64,000 nt of DNA from Sphingomonas sp. Leaf67 (lineage in GTDB: Bacteria > Pseudomonadota > Alphaproteobacteria > Sphingomonadales > Sphingomonadaceae). Positions 55,054 through 63,362 of the stretch are shown piece by piece. The translations under genes and the position numbers were made by a program. The notes below the pieces were generated by a model, which saw nothing but the letters and a program-made list of their open reading frames with translations, searched no databases and was not told the DNA's origin. The DNA is taken from positions 558,001 through 622,000 of the forward strand of contig NZ_LMLP01000001.1 in NCBI RefSeq assembly GCF_001421965.1, written 5' to 3'. Numbering within the stretch: position 1 is the stretch's first letter; each line of letters opens with the position of its first letter.

Positions 55054-58053
55054 TCACATACGGAAGCTCGCACCGGCGTAGATGAAGCGCCCAACGCCCG
55101 AAATCGGATAGTTCAGCGATCCGAGGTTCGGCGTCTGTTCGAACAGATTGTTGACGCCCCCGTAGAAGCGGAAGCTGTCGTTGATCCGCACTTCTGCCCG
55201 AATGTCATGCTGGAAAAGTTCGGGGTAGTAGAAGTAACGCGGGTCGGACAGGTCCGGGTTGTTTGCCAGCTCCTCGGTCGTGAAGCGACGGGTCTTGCTG
55301 AAATAGACGAGGCCATAGTTCAGCGACAGCGCGTCGATGGTCCACGTCACGTTGCTCGACCCGCGCCAGCGGGGATTATAGGCTTCGAGCGTATCAATAT
55401 CGACGTCGGCACCCACCGTGGGCACGAACGAGAGATTGTCGAGATAGCCTGCATTCACACTGACGTCGAAGCGACCCAGATTGCCCGGCTGGAACGTATA
55501 ATTGACCCCGATGTCGGCCCCCGACGTGCGGAAGGCGGCAACGTTGGCCGGCGTTACGTTGAAGCCGATGCGACGCTGGGGATCGTCACCGTCGCCAAGC
55601 ACGTAACCAGTCTGGGTCGAGCGGAAGACGTTCGCGCAGAACGGGTTGTCGATCGTCGGTTGATCGACGCACAGCTGCGCCAGTTCGGTCGGGGTCGGCG
55701 TGTTGATCGCATCGCTGATGCGGATGTCGTACCAGTCGGCCGTGATCGTCAGTCCGGGGATGAACCGCGGACGCAGCACGACGCCTGCGGTCCACGTCGT
55801 CGCCGTCTCCTCGGTCAGGTTACGATTGCCGCCCTGCGTACCCCGACGCGAGGTCGTGGCCGAAGGAACCTGCGACGGGCTGAAGCTGGCGATCTGTCCC
55901 GGCGTCAGACCGAGCCCGGCGAGCAGCGTCTGGCAATTCGCCGCCCGGAACTGCGTTCCCTGGTTCCGGTTCGCGAGATCGCATGGATCGGTGACGAAAC
56001 CGAACGTGCCGGTCGCGGGCAGGAACAGTTCGCCGATGTTCGGCGCGCGCACCGCCTGCGAATAGGAACCGCGGAAACGAATATCGGGGATCGGGGCATA
56101 GATGCCGTCGAACTTCCACGTGCGCGTCGAGCCGACCGTCGAATAGTCGGACAGGCGCGCCGCCGCGCCGAACGACAGCAGCTCGGCGAACGGCATGTCC
56201 GCCAGCAACGGAATGTTCAATTCGCCGAACACTTCCTTGACGTCGAAGCTGCCCGCGCTCGGCGGGAGCGCGGCGAAGTCGCGCAATTCACCGTTGACGA
56301 TCAGCGCATCGGGGTCCGACCGGCTGCCCTCGCGCCGATATTCACCGCCGAACGCGAAGCCGATTGGGCCGCCCGGCAATTCGAAGATGGCGCGGCTGTC
56401 GCCCGAGATCGATCCCGATACGACATGCTGGTCGACCGCCGCACGGTTGACGTTATTGGCAAGGACGAAATCGAGTGCTGCCTGCGACGCGACGCCATTG
56501 CCCAGCAGGTTGAGCGGACGACAGGCGCTGCCGGCCCCCGGCGTAAAGGTCGTGGCAGGCTGGTCGAGCGCCGTCGCATCCAGCGTCGAACGGCAGACGA
56601 TCGAACCGTCGGGTGCCCGGACCGCGTCGATCGCCGCCGCATAGCGGTCACCGATCAGGTTGGACGTCTGCGTCGACCGGGCGTTGGTACGGCCATACAC
56701 GTAGGATACTTCGTAGCGCGTGTTCTCGGCGATCTCGCCATCGAACCCGACGACACCACGCCACGTATCGCGCCGTACCCGCTCACCGCGGATGCCGAAG
56801 TCGAAATTGTCGCGCGAAATATAGGCGCCATCCGGCGCTGCGTTCGCGCCGAAGCGATCCGCGAGGAACGCGTTGTCGCCGTTCAGATACGTGAAGAAAT
56901 CGAAGCTCGGCTGTCCGACCGAATAGGCACGGGTCCGGACGAACTTGCCCTCTGCGAAGAACCGCACCTTGTCCGAAAATTCAAAGCTGGTCAGCAGATT
57001 GACGGCGTGGCGCTCGATTGCCGGATACAGATCGCCGAAATAGCCCGCGGTCGGCGTATTGGACGAACCGCCCTGCGCACGACCGCTCGACCCCGGCAGG
57101 AAGGTGCCGCCGTCATAGATGCGACCGCTGCCCGTGAAATCGGGAACGCCATCCAGATTCAGGTCGACCGCACCGTCCGGCGCGCTGTCGGCCCAGCCGA
57201 GGTTGGTATAGACGATCCGATCGGGCAAATTGGGATTATCGAACGGGTTACCATCGGGACCCGGGCGGAAATCGTTGATGTTCTGCCACAGTTCCCGATA
57301 GCGGCTGGGATCGCCCGAAAATGGCCGCGCAAAGCTGCTCAGCCGTTCGGTGTTGCTGTATTCATAGGCTGCGGTGATGTTGCCGCGTCCGTTGGCGAAA
57401 TTCTTGCCCGCGACGATCGATGCCAGCTGGTTGCCGGCATCGCCATCATCCGAGATGCCGCCCTGCAGGCGGGCCGAAACCCCTTCGAAATCACGCCGCA
57501 GCACGAAATTGACCACGCCGGACACGCCATCGGCACCGTAGATCGCCGACGCGCCGCCGGTCAGCACGTCGACCTTTTCGATCAGGTCCTGCGGGATCGA
57601 ATTGGTATCGACCGCCGCTGTGTTCGGGATGCCGGCAACGTGGCGACGACCGTTTACGAGGACGAGCGTGCGATCCACGCCCAGATTACGGAGGTTCAGG
57701 AAATTGGCGCCCGTGCCGTTCAGTTCCGTCGGACTGCCCCCGCCCGACCTTGCGCCGCCAACCGATGCCGTAAGTGCGGGATTTCGGATCAGTACGTCGG
57801 TGATGTTGTTCAGACCGGTTGCCTCGATCGCAGCGGCGTTCACCGATACGATCGGGTTGGCGACCTCCAACTCAGGACGTGCGATACGCGAACCGGTAAC
57901 GACGATTTCCTCGCTGGTATCGACCGTACTCTGCTGGTCATCGGCGACAGGAGCCGCGTCCTGTGCCGTAGCCGATGCAGCGGCGAGCAGTGCGGTAATG
58001 GCAAGGACGCTGCGGGCTGCCCCGAGGCGCCAGCGCGAAATCGGTTGTTGCAT
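55054..58053 (-). CDS. TonB-dependent outer-membrane receptor
   Basis: This 999-residue receptor has a signal peptide (SVLAITALLAAASATAQDAA), a plug domain starting EEIVVTGSRIARPELEVANP with LVLVNGRRHVAG and TGGASAIYGADGVSGVVNF, and a long barrel ending in Phe-rich NYPISGVGRFIYAGASFRM. It belongs to the large TGSR-class receptors typical of sphingomonads and xanthomonads, which import peptides, plant carbohydrates or siderophores; the ligand cannot be assigned, and no transport or degradation genes lie beside it. ATG 58053 with GGGG upstream is preferred; an in-frame ATG at 58092 adds 13 residues. It has its own terminator. Confidence 0.92.
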   Translation of the reverse strand: MQQPISRWRLGAARSVLAITALLAAASATAQDAAPVADDQQSTVDTSEEIVVTGSRIARPELEVANPIVSVNAAAIEATGLNNITDVLIRNPALTASVGGARSGGGSPTELNGTGANFLNLRNLGVDRTLVLVNGRRHVAGIPNTAAVDTNSIPQDLIEKVDVLTGGASAIYGADGVSGVVNFVLRRDFEGVSARLQGGISDDGDAGNQLASIVAGKNFANGRGNITAAYEYSNTERLSSFARPFSGDPSRYRELWQNINDFRPGPDGNPFDNPNLPDRIVYTNLGWADSAPDGAVDLNLDGVPDFTGSGRIYDGGTFLPGSSGRAQGGSSNTPTAGYFGDLYPAIERHAVNLLTSFEFSDKVRFFAEGKFVRTRAYSVGQPSFDFFTYLNGDNAFLADRFGANAAPDGAYISRDNFDFGIRGERVRRDTWRGVVGFDGEIAENTRYEVSYVYGRTNARSTQTSNLIGDRYAAAIDAVRAPDGSIVCRSTLDATALDQPATTFTPGAGSACRPLNLLGNGVASQAALDFVLANNVNRAAVDQHVVSGSISGDSRAIFELPGGPIGFAFGGEYRREGSRSDPDALIVNGELRDFAALPPSAGSFDVKEVFGELNIPLLADMPFAELLSFGAAARLSDYSTVGSTRTWKFDGIYAPIPDIRFRGSYSQAVRAPNIGELFLPATGTFGFVTDPCDLANRNQGTQFRAANCQTLLAGLGLTPGQIASFSPSQVPSATTSRRGTQGGNRNLTEETATTWTAGVVLRPRFIPGLTITADWYDIRISDAINTPTPTELAQLCVDQPTIDNPFCANVFRSTQTGYVLGDGDDPQRRIGFNVTPANVAAFRTSGADIGVNYTFQPGNLGRFDVSVNAGYLDNLSFVPTVGADVDIDTLEAYNPRWRGSSNVTWTIDALSLNYGLVYFSKTRRFTTEELANNPDLSDPRYFYYPELFQHDIRAEVRINDSFRFYGGVNNLFEQTPNLGSLNYPISGVGRFIYAGASFRM

Positions 58054-58202
58054 GGTTCGGACCCCTTTTTCCGATGTTTGCGTATTCTTCATCGATACGC
58101 TTTCATCGTCGGCATCAACCGCCGGAACCGCGACTGGCTCCCGCGCGCTGCGTTTTGCGTCTGCGTGTTGTACGATCGCAACACGCCGCCATCTACCAGC
58201 AA

Positions 58203-58239
58203 CAAAAAGGGCGGACATCCAACCGGATGCCCGCCCCTT
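58203..58239 (-). terminator. Rho-independent terminator after ahcY
   Basis: On the minus strand GGGCGGGCATCC, loop GGTT, GGATGTCCGCCC, then TTTTT. A 12-bp stem with one G-T pair, 23 bp past the ahcY stop. The TonB receptor promoter region follows in 58054-58200. Confidence 0.9.
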
Positions 58240-58261
58240 TGACGCTTGCGATCCGATCGAA

Positions 58262-59671
58262 TCAGTAGCGGTAATGGTCCGGCTTGAACGGCCCTTCGAC
58301 CGGCACACCGATATAGCTCGCCTGCTTCGGGGTCAGCTTCGACAGCTTCACGCCCAGCTTTTCGAGATGCAGCGCCGCGACCTTTTCGTCGAGGTGCTTG
58401 GGGAGGACGTATACTTCGTTCTTGTAGTTCTCACCCTTCGTCCACAGTTCGATCTGCGCCAGCACCTGGTTGGTGAAGGACGACGACATCACGAACGACG
58501 GGTGCCCGGTGGCGCAGCCGAGGTTCACGAGGCGGCCCTTGGCGAGCACGATGATCTGCTTGCCGTCGGGGAACTTCACCAGGTCGGTGCCCGGCTTCAC
58601 TTCGTCCCACTCATAGTTCGACAGGGCGGCGATCTGGATCTCGCTGTCGAAGTGGCCGATGTTGCAGACGATCGACATCGGCTTCATCGCCTTCATGTGA
58701 TCGGCGGTGATGACGTCGGCATTGCCGGTCGCGGTGCAGAAGATGTCGGCGCGGGTCACCGCTTCGTCCATCGTCACGACCTCGAACCCTTCCATCGCCG
58801 CCTGCAGGGCGCAGATCGGATCGACTTCGGTGACCATCACGCGCGCGCCGCCGTTGCGGAGCGACTGCGCCGAACCCTTGCCGACGTCACCGAAGCCGGC
58901 GACGCAGGCGACCTTGCCGGCGAGCATCACGTCGGTCGCGCGACGGATCGCGTCGACCAGCGATTCCTTGCAGCCGTACAGATTGTCGAACTTCGACTTG
59001 GTGACGCTGTCGTTGACGTTGATCGCCGGGAACGGCAGCTCGCCCTTCTTGGCGATTTCATACAGCCGGTGGACGCCGGTCGTCGTTTCTTCCGACACGC
59101 CCTTCAGGTTCTTGACGGTCTCGGTCAGGTATCCCGGACGCTTGGCGATGAACGCCTTCAATGCGCGCTGGAACTCGACCTCTTCCTCATTCTCGGGCTC
59201 GCCCAGCGTTGCGCCGGCTTCGAGCTTCGCGCCCCACAGCGCGAACATGGTGGCGTCGCCGCCATCGTCGAGGATGATGTTGGCGGTCTGGTCGCCCCAG
59301 TTGAAGATGTCGCCGACATAGTCCCAGTAATCGGCGAGGCTCTCGCCCTTGATCGCGAAGACCGGAATGCCCTTGGCCGCGATTGCGGCGGCGGCATGGT
59401 CCTGCGTCGAGAAGATGTTGCACGTCGCCCAGCGGACGTCGGCACCCAGCGCGGTCAGCGTTTCGATCAGCACCGCGGTCTGGATCGTCATGTGCAGCGA
59501 ACCGGTGATCCGCGCGCCCTTCAGCGGCTGCGACGCCCCGAATTCCTCGCGCAGCGCCATCAGGCCCGGCATCTCGGTTTCGGCGATCTCGATTTCCTTG
59601 CGACCGAAATCGGCGAGGCCGATGTCGGCGATGACGTAATCGGTCTGCTTGTCGGCAATGGCGGTGGCCAT
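58262..59671 (-). CDS. ahcY: S-adenosyl-L-homocysteine hydrolase
   Basis: This 469-residue NAD-dependent enzyme splits SAH into adenosine and homocysteine, keeping SAM-dependent methylation running. The NAD-binding [18 protein letters not shown] and active-site [30 protein letters not shown] and [20 protein letters not shown] are all present, and the C-terminal KPDHYRY tail completes the cofactor site. ATG 59671 follows AGGAG six bases upstream; ATGs 24-36 bases earlier have no such site. A perfect palindrome lies 86 bp upstream. Monocistronic. Confidence 0.97.
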   Translation of the reverse strand: MATAIADKQTDYVIADIGLADFGRKEIEIAETEMPGLMALREEFGASQPLKGARITGSLHMTIQTAVLIETLTALGADVRWATCNIFSTQDHAAAAIAAKGIPVFAIKGESLADYWDYVGDIFNWGDQTANIILDDGGDATMFALWGAKLEAGATLGEPENEEEVEFQRALKAFIAKRPGYLTETVKNLKGVSEETTTGVHRLYEIAKKGELPFPAINVNDSVTKSKFDNLYGCKESLVDAIRRATDVMLAGKVACVAGFGDVGKGSAQSLRNGGARVMVTEVDPICALQAAMEGFEVVTMDEAVTRADIFCTATGNADVITADHMKAMKPMSIVCNIGHFDSEIQIAALSNYEWDEVKPGTDLVKFPDGKQIIVLAKGRLVNLGCATGHPSFVMSSSFTNQVLAQIELWTKGENYKNEVYVLPKHLDEKVAALHLEKLGVKLSKLTPKQASYIGVPVEGPFKPDHYRY

Positions 59672-59756
59672 GGATACTCCTGGAGCTTGGGCCATGGGCA
59701 CGCCCATGGCGGATGACTGCGCCTCTACCGACCCGTCGGTCGAAACGCAAATGCGA

Positions 59757-59776
59757 ATATAAAGATTTCTTTATAT
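59757..59776 (-). promoter_or_regulatory. Palindromic operator upstream of ahcY (SahR/ArsR-type candidate)
   Basis: ATATAAAGA, TT, TCTTTATAT: 9-bp perfect arms around two bases, in an otherwise GC-rich region, 86 bp before the ahcY start. The arms include TATAAA, so the site probably overlaps the -10. The ArsR-family regulator SahR controls ahcY-type genes in proteobacteria through AT-rich palindromes; assigning this site to SahR is inference. No regulator gene is near. Confidence 0.6.
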
Positions 59777-59860
59777 CTGGTTCGTGACGCTGGAATGCGA
59801 GGGGTAGGCGGCAACCGCCCGGTCATGGGCGACTAGCGAACCGCCCCTAACAAACCATTG

Positions 59861-60421
59861 TCAGGCGGTGCCGGCACCCGGCGACAACAGGCGCGTATCG
59901 ATGCCGGCCCGGTCGTATCCCGCCCGCCAGCGCTGCGCGGTCGGCACGTCGAACAGCAGCGCGGCATCGCCATCGACGTTCATCCAGCCATGGCGCGACA
60001 TTTCGGCATCCAACTGCCCGCCCTCCCAGCCGGCATAGCCCAGCGCGATCAGAAACCGTTCCGGCCCGCTGCCACCGGCGATCGCGCGCAGCACGTCGAC
60101 CGACCCCGACAACGCCCATTTGCCGGCGACGTCGATCGTATCCTGCCCACCCCAGCCGGCATCGTGCAGCACGAAGCCGCGCCGCGTCTCGACCGGTCCA
60201 CCTTGATGGATCGGCACGTCGGGTGCCGCGCCGGGTTCGATCTCCAGTTGCGCCAGCAACGTATGCAGCGTCAGCCCCTCGATCGTATCGCCCACGCCGA
60301 TCCCCATCGCGCCATCGGCGTCGTGGCTGCACATCGCGATGACGGCATGGTCGAACCGGCGGTCGCCAATGCCGGGCATCGCCAGCAACATCTGTCCGGT
60401 CAGGAATCGGGTCTGGTCCAT
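59861..60421 (-). CDS. YqgE/AlgH family protein (DUF179)
   Basis: This 186-residue protein has TGQMLLAMPGIGDRRFDHAV at the start, PIHQGGPVETRRGFVLHDA in the middle, and LIALGYAGWEGGQLDAEM, the three signatures of the YqgE family. Function is unknown; the E. coli relative is linked to ruvX/yqgF. It is transcribed away from the peroxiredoxin gene and terminates towards ahcY. An ATG 67 bases further upstream would need a frame with no similarity. Confidence 0.9.
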   Translation of the reverse strand: MDQTRFLTGQMLLAMPGIGDRRFDHAVIAMCSHDADGAMGIGVGDTIEGLTLHTLLAQLEIEPGAAPDVPIHQGGPVETRRGFVLHDAGWGGQDTIDVAGKWALSGSVDVLRAIAGGSGPERFLIALGYAGWEGGQLDAEMSRHGWMNVDGDAALLFDVPTAQRWRAGYDRAGIDTRLLSPGAGTA

Positions 60422-60535
60422 GATCGGACGACGCTAATCGTCCGGCGGCTGCGGCGCCATGCTTGAAAAGGGCCGCCAGCGCTCCCACGCTTCGCCCGTG
60501 CGCAACGAATGCGCGGATACTCCCGGAGGAAAATG

Positions 60536-61018
60536 ATGACGATAAAGATCGGCGACCGCCTGCCCGACGCCAAACTAGTCAAGGTTACGCCCGACGGCCC
60601 CGATCAGGTGTCGACCGGCGACTTCTTCGCCGGCCGCCGCGTCGCGCTGTTCTCGGTACCCGGTGCCTTTACCCCGACCTGCTCGGCCAAGCATCTGCCG
60701 GGCTTCGTCGAACAGGCGCAGGCGTTCCATGACAAGGGCGTCGACGAAATCGCCTGCACCGCGGTCAACGACGCCTTCGTGCTCGACGCCTGGGCAAAGG
60801 CCGGCAACGCGACCGACACGGTGACGATGCTGGCCGACGGCAATGCCGATTTCGCGAAGGCGACCGGCCTCGACATGGACAGCTCCGCCTATGGCATGGG
60901 CACCCGGTCGCAGCGTTACGCGATGCTGGTCAATGACGGCGTGGTCGAAGCACTGCACGTCGAGGCACCAGGCGAGTTCAAGGTCAGCTCGGCCGAAAAC
61001 CTGCTCGCCTCGATCTGA
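60536..61018 (+). CDS. Peroxiredoxin, Prx5 type
   Basis: This 160-residue enzyme reduces hydroperoxides. The peroxidatic Cys49 is in VPGAFTPTCSAKHLPGF, and Cys74 lies in EIACTAVNDAFVLDAWAK. It should use glutaredoxin/glutathione or thioredoxin (trxA lies at 43.6 kb). Two ATGs are adjacent: the one at 60536 has GGAGG at a spacing of six, the one at 60533 at three, so 60536 is chosen. It is divergent from yqgE. Confidence 0.92.
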   Translation: MTIKIGDRLPDAKLVKVTPDGPDQVSTGDFFAGRRVALFSVPGAFTPTCSAKHLPGFVEQAQAFHDKGVDEIACTAVNDAFVLDAWAKAGNATDTVTMLADGNADFAKATGLDMDSSAYGMGTRSQRYAMLVNDGVVEALHVEAPGEFKVSSAENLLASI

Positions 61019-61024
61019 GAGTCT

Positions 61025-61168
61025 GTTTGGAAGCTCGCGCGATAGCGAGCTTCGAGGCGGCACCGGCCCGCTCCCCCACCCCACCACCCAAATCAGTATC
61101 ATTGCATGGGTGGTGGGGTGGGGGAGCGGGCCGGTGCCGCGAAATGCGTCTCGACGCATTTCCAAACG
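61025..61168. repeat. ~144-bp three-hairpin element with terminal inverted repeats, family E
   Basis: Outer GTTTGGAA (61025) and TTCCAAAC (61161) are inverted. Inside are a hairpin AAGCTCGC/GCGAGCTT, then a long stem GCGGCACCGGCCCGCTCCCC with GGGGAGCGGGCCGGTGCCGC around AATCAGTATCATTGCA, then ATGCGTC/GACGCAT. The middle stem and its CAGTATC loop match the repeat inside addB (50296-50404). A compact foldable unit; no coding content. The remaining gap to 61274 shows no gene. Confidence 0.85.
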
Positions 61169-61274
61169 AACTCTGACGCACGACCGGTTTCGATACGCGC
61201 GTGTCGGAACCGGCCGGTCGGTCCCGGGTTGATCAGTGGTTACGCAACCATATCGAACGGGAAAGGGACGCGTC

Positions 61275-61589
61275 ATGACCAATTCGACCACCACCAAGGA
61301 TGTCGCCAACGACGTCGCCGAAGCTTCGGGCAGCTTTGCCGAAAAGGCATCGGCGACCTACACATCGGCCAAGGAAACCGTAAGCGACGCCGCCGCCAAG
61401 TCGCGCGATGCGGTGGCGGATGCCGCCAAATCGACCGCCGAGACGGTGAAGGCGCATCCGGGTGCCACCGCCGCAATCGTCGCCGGCGCTGCCGCCGCGA
61501 TCGCCGGAGCCGCCTTCGGCGCATCGAAGCTGATCGACAAGAAGCGCGAAGCCGACGCCACGCCGAAGGTTCCTTCGTCGGCGACCTGA
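61275..61589 (+). CDS. Small Ala/Lys/Thr-rich helical protein with C-terminal hydrophobic segment
   Basis: 104 residues from ATG 61275, with GAAAGGGA upstream. Residues 1-60 are a repetitive amphipathic helix (KASATYTSAKETVSDAAAKS). A hydrophobic stretch (AAIVAGAAAAIAGAAFGAS) then ends in SKLIDKKREADATPK. It resembles DUF883/ElaB-type stress proteins that bind ribosomes at the membrane, but the match is by composition and layout only. Its own promoter region lies behind the family E element. Confidence 0.65.
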   Translation: MTNSTTTKDVANDVAEASGSFAEKASATYTSAKETVSDAAAKSRDAVADAAKSTAETVKAHPGATAAIVAGAAAAIAGAAFGASKLIDKKREADATPKVPSSAT

Positions 61590-61596
61590 TCCTCCT

Positions 61597-61624
61597 GACC
61601 CGGCGCACCGCACTGCGCCGGGTC
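61597..61624 (+). terminator. Perfect 11-bp hairpin between the small protein gene and amn
   Basis: GACCCGGCGCA, loop CCGCAC, TGCGCCGGGTC, followed by only two Ts. Terminator-like but weak; amn may share the transcript in part. Confidence 0.5.
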
Positions 61625-61660
61625 TTGACCTGCGTTACGGGATCGACTTAGCCACGATCG

Positions 61661-63112
61661 ATGACGCAGGCTTCCGATATCGTTGCCGAACTCGATCGGC
61701 TCTACACTGCCTCGGTGGCGCGGTTACGCGCTGCGCTCGACCGCTACCTGACCGACGGCATGCCCCCGCCGTCTTCCGCGCGGGTCGACGGCACGTTCGC
61801 CTATCCCGAAATCCGCCTAACCTATCGTGGTGGCAGCGAACGGCCGATGCCCTCGCGCGCCTATGGCCGGCTGACCACCCCCGGTGAATACCGGATCAGC
61901 GTGACCAAGCCCGCGATGTTCGCCGCCTATCTGACCGAACAGCTCGAACTGCTGATCGCCAACCACGACGTCACGGTCGAGGCGGTCGGCGGTCGGCAGG
62001 AAATTCCTTTCCCCTACGTCCTCGACGCCGGGCATGCGCTCAGTCTCGATGCGGTGTCGGCGTCCGAACTCGCGCGGTTCTTCCCCGCGACCGAACTGGC
62101 GCATATCGGCGACGAGATCGCCGACGGCCTGTGGACCGCGCACGACGACAGCCGTCCGCTGGCGCTGTTCGACGGGTTGCGCACCGACTTTTCGCTGGCC
62201 CGGTTGCGCCATTATACCGGCACCCCGCCCGAACATATCCAGCAATATGTGCTGTTCACCAACTATCACCGCTATGTCGACGAATTCGTGCGCTGGGCCG
62301 GCGAACAGTTGAAGCCCGCCGCTGATGGCATGCCCAGCCGCTATACCGCGCTGTCGGGGGCCGGCGGCGTGCTGGCGACCGCCGAGGACGATGCCGAACG
62401 CATGGTCAGCGACAGCGCGTGGCGGCGGCATCAGATGCCCGCCTATCACCTCGTCGCGCCCGACGGCAGCGGCATCACGCTGGTGAATATCGGCGTCGGT
62501 CCGTCCAACGCGAAGACGATCTGCGACCATCTGGCGGTCATGCGGCCCGAAGCGTGGCTGATGATCGGTCATTGCGGCGGCCTGCGCCCCAGCCAGCGGA
62601 TCGGCGATTACGTGCTGGCGCACGCTTATCTGCGCGACGATCATGTCCTCGACGACGTGCTACCGCCCGAAATCCCGGTGCCGGCGATCGCCGAGGTTCA
62701 GGTGGCGATGGCACGCGCGGCAGAGATCGTGTCGGGCCAGTCGGGCGACGAACTGAAGAAGCGGCTACGTACCGGCACCATCGTCACCACCGACGACCGT
62801 AACTGGGAATTGCGCTTCAGCCGCTCGGCGCTGCGCTTCTCGCTGTCGCGCGCGGTCGGCATCGACATGGAATCGGCTACGATCGCCGCACAGGGATATC
62901 GCTTCCGCGTCCCCTATGGAACGCTGCTGTGCGTTTCCGACAAACCGCTCCACGGCGAACTGAAGCTACCCGGACAGGCCAACCGCTTCTACGAACGCGC
63001 GATCAACGAACATATGCGCATCGGCATCGAAGCGTGCGAGCAATTGCGGCAAGAGGGTGCCCGCCTCCACAGCCGCAAGCTGCGCGCATTCAACGAGCCG
63101 CCGTTCCGGTAA
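61661..63112 (+). CDS. amn: AMP nucleosidase
   Basis: This 483-residue enzyme hydrolyses AMP to adenine and ribose 5-phosphate. The N-terminal part (residues ~1-240) matches the Amn-specific domain, and the C-terminal part is a nucleoside-phosphorylase fold with VNIGVGPSNAKTICDHLAVM, MIGHCGGLRPSQRIGDYVL, and AVGIDMESATIAAQGYRFRV, which includes the catalytic Asp/Glu. FPYVLDAGHALSLDAVS also belongs to the family. It balances the purine pool. The start ATG 61661 gives MTQASDIVAELDRLY. Confidence 0.93.
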   Translation: MTQASDIVAELDRLYTASVARLRAALDRYLTDGMPPPSSARVDGTFAYPEIRLTYRGGSERPMPSRAYGRLTTPGEYRISVTKPAMFAAYLTEQLELLIANHDVTVEAVGGRQEIPFPYVLDAGHALSLDAVSASELARFFPATELAHIGDEIADGLWTAHDDSRPLALFDGLRTDFSLARLRHYTGTPPEHIQQYVLFTNYHRYVDEFVRWAGEQLKPAADGMPSRYTALSGAGGVLATAEDDAERMVSDSAWRRHQMPAYHLVAPDGSGITLVNIGVGPSNAKTICDHLAVMRPEAWLMIGHCGGLRPSQRIGDYVLAHAYLRDDHVLDDVLPPEIPVPAIAEVQVAMARAAEIVSGQSGDELKKRLRTGTIVTTDDRNWELRFSRSALRFSLSRAVGIDMESATIAAQGYRFRVPYGTLLCVSDKPLHGELKLPGQANRFYERAINEHMRIGIEACEQLRQEGARLHSRKLRAFNEPPFR

Positions 63113-63213
63113 AGGATGTGCGGGAGGGCGGCACGACATCTCCGTTCCCGACAGCCACACCGACCGCCTGCTAACCTGTGGCGGATTGACATTCAGCGAT
63201 TACAACGGATTTT

Positions 63214-63309
63214 CGTCATTCCCGCGCAGGCGGGGACCCATAGCCGCTACGCTTTTGGCTGGTTCGGCGACTTCGGCGTATAGGGACTCCCGCCTGCGCG
63301 GGCGTGACG
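63214..63309. repeat. Palindromic ~95-bp intergenic element, family A, copy 6
   Basis: CGTCATTCCCGCGCAGGCGG at the left and ACTCCCGCCTGCGCGGGCGT at the right, with CCCATAGCCGCTACGC in the middle, closely matching 3285-3381. It separates convergent amn and the flippase gene. Confidence 0.85.
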
Positions 63310-63362
63310 ATGGGGCCGCGGTCGGGCACGGCGGTCCGCAACGGGTCGAATGTCGCCTGACC

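Noticed and set aside
55207..58242. 1011-codon plus-strand frame opposite the TonB receptor
   Set aside because: Antisense shadow with no recognisable motif.
59672..59860. SAH or SAM riboswitch upstream of ahcY
   Set aside because: No conserved riboswitch core found by eye; the palindrome is a better explanation for regulation.
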